Source: Pseudomonas sp. Irchel s3b2 (lineage in GTDB: Bacteria; Pseudomonadota; Gammaproteobacteria; Pseudomonadales; Pseudomonadaceae). Taken from it: a stretch of 64,000 nt of DNA. Shown one piece after another: positions 28,234-37,418 of the stretch (positions are counted from its first letter, which is position 1; each line of letters opens with the position of its first letter). The translations under genes and the position numbers were made by a program. The notes below the pieces were generated by a model. That model was given only the letters and a program-made list of their open reading frames with translations, made no database searches and was not told the DNA's origin. The DNA lies in NCBI RefSeq assembly GCF_900187445.1, contig NZ_FYEB01000002.1, positions 275,511 through 339,510 on the forward strand, in the 5' to 3' direction.

Positions 28234-29016
28234 ATGGAATTTCTGCTCTATCTGGCGCTGGGCGCCTGTGCGGGCGTGCTGGCCGGGCTGTTCGGGGTAG
28301 GCGGTGGGATCATTATTGTCCCGGTGCTGGTGTTCAGTTTCACCTTGCAGGGATTTGATGCGTCGATCCTGACACATCTGGCAGTCGGCACCTCGCTGGC
28401 GACGATCATCTTTACGTCGATCAATGCGATTCGCGAGCACCATCGCCGCGGCGCCGTGCGTTGGCCGATTTTTGCCTGGATGACCCTCGGCATTCTGATC
28501 GGTGCCGGTTTCGGCGCGCTGACTGCCGAAGCGATTTCCGGGCCGAATTTGCAGAAGATCATTGGGGTATTTGCGCTGATCATCGCCGTTCAACTCGCTT
28601 TGGACTTCAAACCCAAGGCCAGCCGAACGGTGCCGGGCAAAGTCGGTCTGACCGTGGCTGGCAGCGTCATTGGCTGGGCCTCGGCGATTTTCGGGATCGG
28701 CGGCGGCTCGTTGACCGTGCCGTTCCTGACTTGGCGCAGCGTACCGATGCAGCAGGCGGTGGCCACTTCGTCGGCCTGTGGTCTGCCAATCGCCTTGGCC
28801 AGTGCATTAAGTTTCATGATTTTGGGGTGGCACGATCCACTGCTGCCGGCCCATAGTCTCGGTTTTGTTTATTTGCCGGCGCTGCTGGGGATCGCCCTGA
28901 CCAGCATGGTTTTCGCCCGCCTCGGTGCGCGACTGGCCCACACGCTGTCGCCGCGCTTGCTGAAAAGACTGTTTGCCGCTTTGCTGTTTTGCGTCGGCTT
29001 GAGCTTCTTGCTCTGA
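28234..29016 (+). CDS. TauE/SafE family membrane permease
   Basis: A 260-residue inner-membrane protein with about eight hydrophobic segments in two homologous halves. The repeated signature is visible as GLFGVGGGIIIVPVLV in the first half and AIFGIGGGSLTVPFLTW in the second. These proteins export or import sulfite, sulfonates or sulfoacetate; no sulfur genes flank this one, so the substrate is open. I chose the ATG at 28234 over 28216 because GGGGAT lies at a better distance. lgt follows 83 bp later. Confidence 0.85.
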   Translation: MEFLLYLALGACAGVLAGLFGVGGGIIIVPVLVFSFTLQGFDASILTHLAVGTSLATIIFTSINAIREHHRRGAVRWPIFAWMTLGILIGAGFGALTAEAISGPNLQKIIGVFALIIAVQLALDFKPKASRTVPGKVGLTVAGSVIGWASAIFGIGGGSLTVPFLTWRSVPMQQAVATSSACGLPIALASALSFMILGWHDPLLPAHSLGFVYLPALLGIALTSMVFARLGARLAHTLSPRLLKRLFAALLFCVGLSFLL

Positions 29017-29099
29017 CGCAGAGCGCAATCCTGGCTTAATCCTGGCGTGACAGGGTCGCCCGGGAATTTTGAAGGTTTCAACTCTAACGAGGAGTCGCA

Positions 29100-29906
29100 A
29101 TGCTGCCTTACCCGCAGATCGACCCGGTGGCCCTGGCCATCGGTCCGCTGAAAATCCACTGGTACGGCCTGATGTACCTGATCGGCATCGGCGGCGCATG
29201 GTGGCTGGCGTCTCGTCGGCTGAACCGCTTCGATCCGACTTGGAGCAAAGAGAAACTCTCCGACATGGTGTTCTGGATGTCGATGGGTGTCATTGTGGGC
29301 GGTCGTTTGGGTTATGTGCTGTTTTACGACCTCAGTGCCTACATCGCCAACCCACTGCTGATTTTCGAAGTGTGGAAGGGCGGCATGTCGTTCCACGGTG
29401 GGTTTATCGGTGTGATGCTGGCGGCGCTGTGGTTCGGTAAAAAGAACGGCAAGTCGTTCTTCGAGCTGATGGACTTCGTTGCGCCGATGGTGCCGATCGG
29501 CCTGGGTGCCGGGCGCATCGGTAACTTCATCAACGCCGAGTTGTGGGGCAAGGCGACCGACGTGCCGTGGGCGATGGTCTTCCCGACCGATCCGGCGCAA
29601 CTGGCGCGTCACCCGTCGCAGCTGTATCAGTTTGCGCTGGAAGGCGTGGCGCTGTTCGCGATCCTCTGGCTGTTCTCGCGCAAGCCGCGGCCGACCATGG
29701 CGGTGTCCGGGATGTTCGCGCTGTTCTATGGCATCTTCCGTTTCATCGTCGAATTCGTTCGTGTACCGGACGCGCAACTGGGCTATCTGGCCTGGAACTG
29801 GCTGACCATGGGCCAGGTGCTGTGCGTACCGATGATCGTCGGCGGGCTGTTCCTGATCTGGTTGGCATATCGACGCGCCCCGGCGGCCCCGGCTGCGGCT
29901 GTATAA
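29100..29906 (+). CDS. lgt: Phosphatidylglycerol:prolipoprotein diacylglyceryl transferase
   Basis: A 268-residue inner-membrane enzyme that adds diacylglycerol to the lipobox cysteine of prolipoproteins, the first step of lipoprotein maturation. Seven hydrophobic segments are seen. The Lgt signature is [17 protein letters not shown], and the essential histidine lies in [14 protein letters not shown] is five bases before the ATG. It is followed by thyA, the same lgt-thyA order as in E. coli. Confidence 0.96.
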   Translation: MLPYPQIDPVALAIGPLKIHWYGLMYLIGIGGAWWLASRRLNRFDPTWSKEKLSDMVFWMSMGVIVGGRLGYVLFYDLSAYIANPLLIFEVWKGGMSFHGGFIGVMLAALWFGKKNGKSFFELMDFVAPMVPIGLGAGRIGNFINAELWGKATDVPWAMVFPTDPAQLARHPSQLYQFALEGVALFAILWLFSRKPRPTMAVSGMFALFYGIFRFIVEFVRVPDAQLGYLAWNWLTMGQVLCVPMIVGGLFLIWLAYRRAPAAPAAAV

Positions 29907-29970
29907 GAAGCAGGCGCTAAAAATTCGAACCCCGGGGCGACAGTCCCGGGTTCAAGGACACAGGTAATTC

Positions 29971-30942
29971 ATGAAGCAATATCTCGAACTGGTCGCCCAC
30001 GTCATCAAGAACGGCACCAAACAGGCCAACCGCACCGGCGTGAACACCATCAGCTTTCCGGGCGCGATGCTGCGCTTCGATCTGCAGGAAGGCTTCCCGG
30101 CGATCACCACTCGCAAAATGGCCTTCAAATCCGCCATCGGCGAGATGTGCGGTTTTCTGCGCGGGGTGAACAACGCCGCCGAATTCCGTGCGCTGGGCTG
30201 CAAGGTCTGGGACCAGAACGCCAACGAAAACGCTCAGTGGCTGGCCAACCCGTTCCGTCAGGGCGAAGACGACCTCGGCGAGATCTATGGCGTGCAATGG
30301 CGCAAATGGCCGGCGTACAAGCAGATCCCGATCAGCAATCAGGCGGCCATCGAGCAGACGTTGAGCCAGGGTTATCGTCAGATTGCCGAAGGCTCCGAGG
30401 CCGGTCAGGCCTACGTGGTGCTGTACAAGGCGATCGACCAGATCCGCCAGTGCGTGGACACCATCATCAAGGACCCGGGCAGCCGTCGCATTCTGTTCCA
30501 CGGCTGGAACGTTGCGCAGCTCGACGAAATGGCTCTGCCGCCGTGCCACTTGCTGTATCAGTTCCATCCGAACGTCGAGACCAAAGAGATTTCTTTGACC
30601 CTCTACATTCGCTCCAATGACCTGGGCCTGGGCACGCCGTTCAACCTCACCGAAGGCGCCGCGCTGCTGAGCCTGATCGGTCGCCTGACCGGTTACACGC
30701 CACGCTGGTTCACCTATTTCATCGGCGACGCCCACGTCTACGAAAACCACCTGGATATGCTCAACGAACAGCTCAAGCGCGAGCCGTTCCCGATGCCGAA
30801 ACTGGTGATTTCCGACCGCGTGCCGGAGTTTGCCAAGACCGGTGTTTATCAACCGGAATGGCTGGAGCAGATCGAGCCGAGTGATTTCTCGCTGGAAGGT
30901 TATGAGCATCACGCACCGATGACCGCGCCGATGGCGGTCTGA
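29971..30942 (+). CDS. thyA: Thymidylate synthase
   Basis: A 323-residue enzyme that methylates dUMP to dTMP using methylene-tetrahydrofolate. The nucleophile is C192 in [11 protein letters not shown]. Also seen are [19 protein letters not shown] near the N-terminus (phosphate-binding arginine) and [15 protein letters not shown]. It is about 60 residues longer than E. coli ThyA because of an insertion around residues 85-150, a form common in pseudomonads. folA, which restores the folate cofactor, lies 5.8 kb downstream. Confidence 0.96.
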   Translation: MKQYLELVAHVIKNGTKQANRTGVNTISFPGAMLRFDLQEGFPAITTRKMAFKSAIGEMCGFLRGVNNAAEFRALGCKVWDQNANENAQWLANPFRQGEDDLGEIYGVQWRKWPAYKQIPISNQAAIEQTLSQGYRQIAEGSEAGQAYVVLYKAIDQIRQCVDTIIKDPGSRRILFHGWNVAQLDEMALPPCHLLYQFHPNVETKEISLTLYIRSNDLGLGTPFNLTEGAALLSLIGRLTGYTPRWFTYFIGDAHVYENHLDMLNEQLKREPFPMPKLVISDRVPEFAKTGVYQPEWLEQIEPSDFSLEGYEHHAPMTAPMAV

Positions 30943-30958
30943 TTCAGGCACCGCTCCT

Positions 30959-30989
30959 GATCGTTCCCACGCAGAGCGTGGGAACGATC
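30959..30989. repeat. Short palindromic repeat, possible bidirectional terminator
   Basis: A perfect 14-bp stem GATCGTTCCCACGC / GCGTGGGAACGATC with loop AGA. I recognise the TTCCCACGC...GCGTGGGAA element as a repeat scattered in P. fluorescens genomes. It lies between the stops of thyA and the convergent cadR, but has no T run, so termination would be modest. Confidence 0.8.
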
Positions 30990-30997
30990 ACGGGCCG

Positions 30998-31447
30998 CTA
31001 ATGGCCGTGACTTCTCCCGACATGGGAATGCTCAACCTCCGTCGCCACAACCCCGCCACTCACTTCCAGCCGCTGCAAAATCCCGCACTGATCGATATCC
31101 GGCCCTTCGCTGCAGCGTTGGCGCAGGTCGAGCAGTTGTGTCTGCAACGCCAGCAAACCATCGATCCGAGCCTTCACATGGTGGATGTGTTCGTCGATCA
31201 ACGCGTTGACGTTTTCGCATTGATCCTGCGGGCTGTCGCGCAGGGCCAGCAGGCTGCGGATTTCCTCGAGGGTCATGTCCAGCGTGCGGCAATTGCGGAT
31301 GAACGTCAGGCGCTCGGCGTGGGCCTGGGTGTAGACGCGGTAATTGCCATCGCTGCGGGCCGGCTCCGGCAGGAGGTTTTCGCGCTCGTAGTAGCGAATG
31401 GTTTCCACGGCGCAGTCGGTGAGTTTCGCCAGTTCTCCGATTTTCAT
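30998..31447 (-). CDS. cadR: Cd(II)/Pb(II)-responsive MerR-family regulator CadR
   Basis: A 149-residue MerR-family activator. The N-terminal helix-turn-helix begins MKIGELAKLTDCAVETIRYYERENLLPEP. Metal-binding cysteines are seen in DQCENVN and in LRQRCSEGPDIDQCGIL, and a histidine-rich tail (HSHVGRSHGH) is typical of CadR. The start at 31447 is preferred over the longer reading, which runs through the shared promoter. It faces cadA across an 84-bp gap containing a matching operator. Confidence 0.9.
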   Translation of the reverse strand: MKIGELAKLTDCAVETIRYYERENLLPEPARSDGNYRVYTQAHAERLTFIRNCRTLDMTLEEIRSLLALRDSPQDQCENVNALIDEHIHHVKARIDGLLALQTQLLDLRQRCSEGPDIDQCGILQRLEVSGGVVATEVEHSHVGRSHGH

Positions 31448-31470
31448 CGGGACAATCTCCAGAAGGGGGC

Positions 31471-31501
31471 TTGACCCTATAGTGGCTACAGGGTCTTTAC
31501 T
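31471..31501 (+). promoter_or_regulatory. CadR operator within the cadA promoter
   Basis: A -35 box TTGACC (31471-31476) and a -10-like TTTACT (31496-31501) are 19 bp apart, the long spacing typical of MerR-family activated promoters. The spacer holds the dyad ACCCTATAG-TGG-CTACAGGGT (31474-31494), with one mismatch. CadR should bind here, repress without metal and twist the DNA into an active promoter with Cd or Pb. Confidence 0.85.
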
Positions 31502-31531
31502 TGGCAACAGGCACCTTCATGGACGCGACCA

Positions 31532-33799
31532 ATGAGCGATTCTCTGCACACCCACAAGGCTGGGCACAGCCACAAGCTACAGCCTGTACAGAAGCATGAT
31601 CATGGCAGCCACGGGGATTCCTGCTGTTCCTCGAAAGCGGCGGCACCTTCGCGGATTCTGCTGAGCGAGACAACAACCGCTGGCGCGCGGCTAAGCAGTT
31701 TCCGCATCGAGGCGATGGACTGCCCGACCGAGCAGACGCTGATCCAGAACAAACTGGGGAAGCTTTCGGGTGTGCAGCAACTGGAGTTCAACCTGATCAA
31801 CCGGGTGTTGGGCGTGACCCATGACCTGCCGAACACCACGCCGATCATCGAGGCCATCAAATCCCTCGGCATGCACGCCGAGCCGATGGAGCCGGGCGCT
31901 GAAGCGCCAGTGTCGAGCCCTGAACCTGCGAAAAAGCCTTGGTGGCCGCTGGCGCTGTCCGGCATTGGGGCGCTGGCCGCCGAGCTTATCCACTTCACCA
32001 ATGCGGCGCCGAACTGGGTGGTGGCGGTTATCGCGCTGATTTCGATCCTCAGCGGTGGCCTCAGCACCTACAAGAAGGGCTGGATTGCCCTGAAAAACCT
32101 CAACCTGAACATCAATGCGCTGATGAGCATCGCGGTGACCGGTGCGATCCTGATCGGTCAATGGCCGGAAGCGGCGATGGTGATGTTCCTGTTCACCGTG
32201 GCCGAGTTGATCGAGGCCAGGTCTCTGGACCGGGCACGCAACGCCATCGGCGGGCTGATGCAGATGGCCCCCGAGCAGGCCACGGTGCAGCAGGCCGACG
32301 GCAGCTGGGTCGCACAACCGGTTAAAAGCATCGAACTGGGTGTACGGGTGCGGGTGCGTCCCGGTGAGCGGATCGGTCTGGATGGCGAAGTGCTGTCCGG
32401 CAGCTCGACCATCGATCAGGCGCCGATTACCGGCGAAAGCCTGCCGGTGGAGAAGACTGTCGGAGACAAGGTGTTCGCCGGCACCATTAACCAGTCCGGT
32501 TCTCTGGAATACACGGTAACCGCTGCGGCGAACAATTCGACCTTGGCGCGGATTATCCATGCCGTGGAACAGGCCCAGGGCGCGCGCGCACCGACCCAGC
32601 GTTTCGTCGACAGTTTCTCGAAAATCTACACCCCGGCGGTGTTCATCCTGGCCCTGGCCGTGGCGGTGATCCCGCCGCTGTTCATGGACGCGTTGTGGTT
32701 CGACTGGATCTACCGGGCGCTGGTGTTGCTGGTGGTCGCCTGCCCGTGTGCGTTGGTGATTTCCACCCCGGTGACCATCGTCAGCGGCCTCGCGGCGGCG
32801 GCGCGCAAAGGGATTCTGGTCAAGGGCGGCGTCTATCTGGAGCACGGCCACAAACTCGATTACCTGGCCCTCGACAAGACCGGCACCCTCACTCACGGCA
32901 AACCGGTGCAGACCGACTATTTGTCCCTCGACCCAACCGCTGATGAAACAGCCCCGGCGATTGCGGCAGCACTGGCCGGTCGCTCGGATCACCCGGTGTC
33001 GCTGGCCATCGCCAATGCGGCTGTGGATGCAGTTGTCGACAGCCAACGCGCGCCGCTGATTGTGGATAACTTCGAAGCCCTGGCCGGTCGTGGTGTGCGC
33101 GGCGAGATCAACGGTGAGCTCTATCACTTGGGCAACCATCGCCTGGTGGAAGATTTGGGCCTGTGTTCGCCAGCGCTGGAAGAGAAACTGTTTGCTCTGG
33201 AGAAACAGGGCAAATCAGTGGTGCTGTTGCTCGACAAGTCCGGTCCACTGGCATTGTTTGCCGTAGCAGACACAGTGAAAGCGTCCAGTCGCGAAGCGAT
33301 CCAGCAGCTGCATGAGTTGGGCATCAAAACCCTGATGCTGACCGGCGACAACGTCCACACCGCTCAAGTCATCGCCGCCCACGTTGGCATCGATCAGGCG
33401 CAGGGCGATCTGTTGCCGACCGAGAAGCAGCAGGCCATTGAAACGCTTTATGCCCAGGGCCATCGGGTCGGAATGGTCGGCGACGGCATCAACGACGCCC
33501 CGGCACTGGCGCGGGCCGAGATTGGTTTCGCCATGGCGGCCGCCGGTACCGACACTGCCATTGAAACCGCCGATGTCGCCCTGATGGATGATGATCTACG
33601 CAAGATCCCAGCCTTCATCCGCCTGTCGCGGCAGACCTCGAATATCCTCAAACAGAACATCGCCCTGGCATTGGTCATCAAAGCGATCTTTCTTGGGGTA
33701 ACTTTCGCCGGGATCGCCACCATGTGGATGGCGGTGTTCGCCGACATGGGCGTGAGCCTGTTGGTGGTGTTCAACGGTTTGCGCCTGTTGCGCAAATAG
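31532..33799 (+). CDS. cadA: Cd/Zn/Pb-translocating P-type ATPase CadA
   Basis: A 755-residue P1B-type metal exporter in the inner membrane. A histidine/cysteine-rich N-terminus (HTHKAGHSHKL, KHDHGSHGDSCCS) precedes a heavy-metal-associated domain with MDCPTEQ. The membrane metal site is CPC (C404, C406), the phosphorylated aspartate is D448 in DKTGTLTHGK, followed by the HP dipeptide in SDHPVS, the TGDN region, and GDGINDAPAL. Divergent cadR and its operator point to metal-induced expression and to Cd, Zn and Pb as cargo. Confidence 0.94.
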   Translation: MSDSLHTHKAGHSHKLQPVQKHDHGSHGDSCCSSKAAAPSRILLSETTTAGARLSSFRIEAMDCPTEQTLIQNKLGKLSGVQQLEFNLINRVLGVTHDLPNTTPIIEAIKSLGMHAEPMEPGAEAPVSSPEPAKKPWWPLALSGIGALAAELIHFTNAAPNWVVAVIALISILSGGLSTYKKGWIALKNLNLNINALMSIAVTGAILIGQWPEAAMVMFLFTVAELIEARSLDRARNAIGGLMQMAPEQATVQQADGSWVAQPVKSIELGVRVRVRPGERIGLDGEVLSGSSTIDQAPITGESLPVEKTVGDKVFAGTINQSGSLEYTVTAAANNSTLARIIHAVEQAQGARAPTQRFVDSFSKIYTPAVFILALAVAVIPPLFMDALWFDWIYRALVLLVVACPCALVISTPVTIVSGLAAAARKGILVKGGVYLEHGHKLDYLALDKTGTLTHGKPVQTDYLSLDPTADETAPAIAAALAGRSDHPVSLAIANAAVDAVVDSQRAPLIVDNFEALAGRGVRGEINGELYHLGNHRLVEDLGLCSPALEEKLFALEKQGKSVVLLLDKSGPLALFAVADTVKASSREAIQQLHELGIKTLMLTGDNVHTAQVIAAHVGIDQAQGDLLPTEKQQAIETLYAQGHRVGMVGDGINDAPALARAEIGFAMAAAGTDTAIETADVALMDDDLRKIPAFIRLSRQTSNILKQNIALALVIKAIFLGVTFAGIATMWMAVFADMGVSLLVVFNGLRLLRK

Positions 33800-33866
33800 A
33801 CGATGAGGGACGGGGGGCTGAGGCGCAGGAAATGGCCTCGGTTTAAGGGCTGCGGTGAATGTGAGG

Positions 33867-33943
33867 ACCTCTTCGCGGGCAAGCCACGCTCCCACAGGTT
33901 CCGCAGCTTAACTGACTGGCATTAAGGCTTGCCCGCGAAGGCG
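33867..33943. repeat. Decayed REP doublet
   Basis: The left arm CTTCGCGGGCAAGCCACGCTCC is complete with one change. The right arm keeps AGGCTTGCCCGCGAAGGCG but has lost the GTAGGAGCG part. It lies between the convergent cadA and DUF3482 genes. Confidence 0.85.
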
Positions 33944-33946
33944 TAC

Positions 33947-35332
33947 TTAACTATCAATCACCTTTTCAGCCAACACCTCAACCTGCTCCTGCCGCTCCCC
34001 CTGATTCAACCTCGAATGAGGATTGAGTGACGACCACTGCGGATGCGCCCGCGCCTTGTTCAGCGCATCCGGCAGTTTCCCTTCGCGCCAGGTTTTGTCC
34101 TGCGGCGTGGCGACCTGAATGCTGTCCATCGCCGCATGCCCACGGGAATTCAGAGCCTGCAGCAATTGTCGCTGGCGCAATGCCAACAACCGCAGCACGC
34201 CGTCGTCGACAGTCAGTTCTCGCTGCCCTTTGATCTTGCCCAGCAGGCGGCTGCCGTAACTGCGGGCGGTTTGCAGGGCGCCGCCGGCAATCGCTCCGGC
34301 CAGTGCCGCGGCGCCGAGGGTCAGGCCGCCCACCAGCAAATCAACCCCGGCCCCGGCCGCCGCGCCAGCCGCGATACCGCCGCCGACCCGTACACCGAGC
34401 TGCTTCAGGGTTTCCGGGTTGAACAGGTCATCGCCCCAGCGGCCATCGAGCAACGGCAAGTCACTGGCCGCCGCATCTTGTGGGCGGAAGGCGTAGAGCT
34501 TGAGCAGCGCCTCAACGCAGCGTTGTTCGCGCTGACGCACGGCTTTGCGCAGTTCGCTGATTGCTTGCTGTTCCTGCGCCGCCTCGCTGACCACACTGCG
34601 GCGGCAGGCGGCACAATCGATCAATAAATCGGCAATCAGCCGCGCTGCACTTTGCTGACGGGCCAGGCGTTGGGCCTGCTGGTCGGCGATCAAGCGCTCC
34701 AGTTGTTCGCGGGAGTTTTCCAGTAGCAGCGCGAGGCTTTCATAGAGTCGGCGTTCGCCATCTTCCGGTGGCGCGATGCTGTCGAAACGCACCAATGCAT
34801 GCAAGCCCAATCGCGCCAGGGCTTCGCGCCAATCAGGTTCGCGATGCTGGGCGCTGCTGACAAAATTCAACACCGGCAGCAGCGGTTTGCCGCAACTGGC
34901 CAACACTTCCAGTTCGTCGCGGTACTTGGCCAGCACCGGCTCCCGGGCGTCGATCACATAGAGGCCGGCGTCTGAGGCGAGCAGTTGGCGCAACACCTTG
35001 GCTTCCTGTTCAAAACGCTGCCGGGCTTCGCTGCTCTCAAGAAAACGCGTCAGTCGTGCCGGGCCGTCGAGACGTTCGCCAGGACGCTCCAGGCGCTCAA
35101 GGTAGTCGAGCAGGGCGATGGCGTCTTCCAGGCCCGGAGTGTCGAAGAGATCGAGCAACGGTTCGCCATCTACCGATAATCGCGCGCCTTCGACATGGCG
35201 AGTGGTGCTGGGCCGATGGGACACTTCGCCGAAGCCGACGTCTCGCGTCAGCGTTCGCAGCAACGAAGTTTTTCCGACATTGGTGTGACCGACCACGGCG
35301 AGCTTTAATGGCTTATTCCACACATCAGTCAT
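33947..35332 (-). CDS. GTPase with DUF3482 domain
   Basis: A 461-residue Era/Ras-like GTPase fused to a DUF3482 region. G1 is GHTNVGKTS (residues 15-23), G2 probably the threonines in RPSTTRHV, and G3 DTPG (64-67). No NKxD is visible; VLNFVSS occupies the expected G4 place, as in this family. Residues about 320-365 form a glycine/alanine-rich hydrophobic stretch that could insert into or contact the membrane. Its start overlaps the end of the upstream DUF2868 membrane-protein gene by eight bases, so the two are probably translated together. Function unknown. Confidence 0.85.
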   Translation of the reverse strand: MTDVWNKPLKLAVVGHTNVGKTSLLRTLTRDVGFGEVSHRPSTTRHVEGARLSVDGEPLLDLFDTPGLEDAIALLDYLERLERPGERLDGPARLTRFLESSEARQRFEQEAKVLRQLLASDAGLYVIDAREPVLAKYRDELEVLASCGKPLLPVLNFVSSAQHREPDWREALARLGLHALVRFDSIAPPEDGERRLYESLALLLENSREQLERLIADQQAQRLARQQSAARLIADLLIDCAACRRSVVSEAAQEQQAISELRKAVRQREQRCVEALLKLYAFRPQDAAASDLPLLDGRWGDDLFNPETLKQLGVRVGGGIAAGAAAGAGVDLLVGGLTLGAAALAGAIAGGALQTARSYGSRLLGKIKGQRELTVDDGVLRLLALRQRQLLQALNSRGHAAMDSIQVATPQDKTWREGKLPDALNKARAHPQWSSLNPHSRLNQGERQEQVEVLAEKVIDS

Positions 35333-36704
35333 GACCCGTCTCCAGCCAGTTCAACGGCGCGCAATCGGCGAAGGGCAGGTCAAGTTGTCGTAGCGCAACA
35401 TGCCAGTCGCCCAGGCGTTCGGCATCCAGCGCTTCGCCGGGCGGCGCTTGCAGCAACCAGACGCGGGTGGCGCTGGCGCTGCGGGCCAGTTCGGCAATCA
35501 GCGCCAGGCTGCCACGGTCCGGCGAACGCCGTGGATCGCAGGCAATGGCCAGACGGGCCGGGGGGAAACGACTCAATTGTTCGAGCAGTTTGTGCCGCGA
35601 TTCACGGCTGTCGAGGACGCCGGCGTTGTTGACGTTTTTCGGTAACTGCGGCGGCCAGGGGCGTTGCCCGTCCAGTTCGATGGCGACCAACAGCGCGCCA
35701 TCGCTTGGCAGATAGCTGGCAGTGTTTTCAACCCGATGACGCTGCGCAGGCGCGGCATCGTTGATGCCCAGGCGTTCGCTGGTGGGCATCAGCCGTTCGC
35801 GCAACTGGGCGTAGCCGGGCAGGTTCAGATCCAGACGCAGGGTTGCTTGACCGGTTTTCCAGCGCCACAGGCAGAACAATGCGAGCAACAATCGCGGTAA
35901 AACGCCGTACACCAGCAGCACCCCAACCAGCCACCCCGCCCAGGCCTGGCGGGCGCTTTCGATGTGCAGCGCGGCATCGCCGCTGGCCCGGATCATTTCC
36001 ACACCGGGCACGCTGAAACCGAGCAAGGCTGGCAGGGCGCCGAGGGCTTGGGTCATGACGACGAAGGTGTCGCCGCCGAGAATGGTGGTTTCCCAGACGA
36101 AGCCGTAACGCCGGGTCGCCATCAGCGTCAGCACCATCACCAAGGCGCTGAGCATCGCCAGCAACCACAACCCGTTGACCAGCACGCCCAGCGCCCAACG
36201 ATTGAGCTTCTGCCGTTGCAGCAACAGCAGCAGGGCTGGCGCCAGTTGCGCAGCGTTGGCATCGCGGGCGAGTTTTTCACTGAGCCACAGCCACAAGCGT
36301 CCAAGAGCGGCACCGTGTTCCCCGGCGAACATCAGGCCCATGGCCCAGCTCAGCAATAGAATCAGGTTCAATCCGAGCAGGCTGCCCAAGGCCCAGAACA
36401 CATTGACCGGGGTCTGGCCATCGCCCAATGCGGCAAACGCCAGGCCGGCGCCACTGATCACCGCCAGTACGGCGAGTACGATCATCGCCAGTCGCGCACC
36501 TTGCAGCCAATGTTTGAGGGCGTGGATCTGTCCGTCGCGCTCAGCCAGCCACAGGGCGCGGCGTTGAATACGCGTCGACAGGTCGCCGCCGGCGCTACGG
36601 GCGATTCGATTGGCTTCCAGATCGTCCAGGGGGCCTGCGTGTTCTTCGCGCAGGCGCACGGTTTCGCTCAGCCAGAGGTTTTGCAGTGGAGTCAGTTCAG
36701 TCAC
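35325..36704 (-). CDS. DUF2868 family membrane protein
   Basis: A 459-residue protein with about five hydrophobic segments (near 70-95, 105-127, 170-195, 220-240 and 262-285). The N-terminal region is charged and cytoplasmic-looking, and the C-terminal 150 residues form a soluble domain with LLVAIELDGQRPWPPQLP and RLAIACDPRRSPDRG. It is transcribed first and overlaps the GTPase gene by eight bases. The pair looks like a membrane protein and its GTPase partner. Function unknown. Confidence 0.8.
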   Translation of the reverse strand: MTELTPLQNLWLSETVRLREEHAGPLDDLEANRIARSAGGDLSTRIQRRALWLAERDGQIHALKHWLQGARLAMIVLAVLAVISGAGLAFAALGDGQTPVNVFWALGSLLGLNLILLLSWAMGLMFAGEHGAALGRLWLWLSEKLARDANAAQLAPALLLLLQRQKLNRWALGVLVNGLWLLAMLSALVMVLTLMATRRYGFVWETTILGGDTFVVMTQALGALPALLGFSVPGVEMIRASGDAALHIESARQAWAGWLVGVLLVYGVLPRLLLALFCLWRWKTGQATLRLDLNLPGYAQLRERLMPTSERLGINDAAPAQRHRVENTASYLPSDGALLVAIELDGQRPWPPQLPKNVNNAGVLDSRESRHKLLEQLSRFPPARLAIACDPRRSPDRGSLALIAELARSASATRVWLLQAPPGEALDAERLGDWHVALRQLDLPFADCAPLNWLETGHD

Positions 36705-36789
36705 GCGGCATCCCGTCGCTTAATTGAGCGGTGAGCATAACCGCTGTGACGCTTATCGGGGTAAGGGAGGCTCTGGTATCCTCGCCGAC

Positions 36790-37302
36790 ATGACTAAATC
36801 ACTCCCCCTCAGCCTGATCGCAGCCCTCGGTGAAAACCGTGTGATCGGCGTCGACAACAGCATGCCCTGGCACTTGCCGGGGGACTTCAAATACTTCAAG
36901 GCCACCACCCTCGGCAAGCCGATCATCATGGGTCGCAAGACCTGGGATTCCCTCGGTCGTCCGCTGCCGGGGCGGTTGAACATTGTGGTTAGCCGTCAGG
37001 CCGATTTACAGCTGGAAGGCGCGGAGGTTTATCCGTCGCTGGAGGCTGCGGTAGTTCGCGCTGAGGAATGGGCGAACGAGCAAGGCGTCGATGAGGTGAT
37101 GCTGATTGGCGGGGCGCAGTTGTATGCGCAAGGGTTGGCACAGGCTGATCGGCTGTACCTGACCCGTGTGGCGCTGAGCCCGGAAGGGGATGCGTGGTTT
37201 CCGGAGTTTGATTTGAACCAGTGGAAGCTGGTGTCGAATGTTCCGAATCCGGCCGAGGGTGACAAGCCGGCATATAGCTTTGAGGTGTGGGAGAAGGCCT
37301 GA
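36790..37302 (+). CDS. folA: Dihydrofolate reductase
   Basis: A 170-residue enzyme that reduces dihydrofolate to tetrahydrofolate with NADPH. The sequence shows LSLIAALGENRVIGVDNSMPWHLPGDFKYFK (substrate-binding acid D in PGDFK region), MGRKTWDSLGRPLPGR for NADPH, and VMLIGGAQLYAQGL. It is the chromosomal trimethoprim target. The start at 36790 gives the standard N-terminus; the longer upstream reading is not family-like. Confidence 0.95.
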   Translation: MTKSLPLSLIAALGENRVIGVDNSMPWHLPGDFKYFKATTLGKPIIMGRKTWDSLGRPLPGRLNIVVSRQADLQLEGAEVYPSLEAAVVRAEEWANEQGVDEVMLIGGAQLYAQGLAQADRLYLTRVALSPEGDAWFPEFDLNQWKLVSNVPNPAEGDKPAYSFEVWEKA

Positions 37303-37304
37303 AA

Positions 37305-37397
37305 GCTTCGCGGGCAAGCCTCGCTCCTACAGGATTGTGGTGAACCCTATTCGGTGATCGACACAAATCCCGTAGGAGCGAGGCTTGCCCGCGAAGA
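37305..37397. repeat. REP doublet (GAGGCTTGCCCGCGAA type)
   Basis: Inverted arms TTCGCGGGCAAGCCTCGCTCC and its partner lie between the convergent folA and symporter genes, beginning two bases after the folA stop. Confidence 0.92.
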
Positions 37398-37418
37398 GAC
37401 CCGCTCAGACGATGAAAG

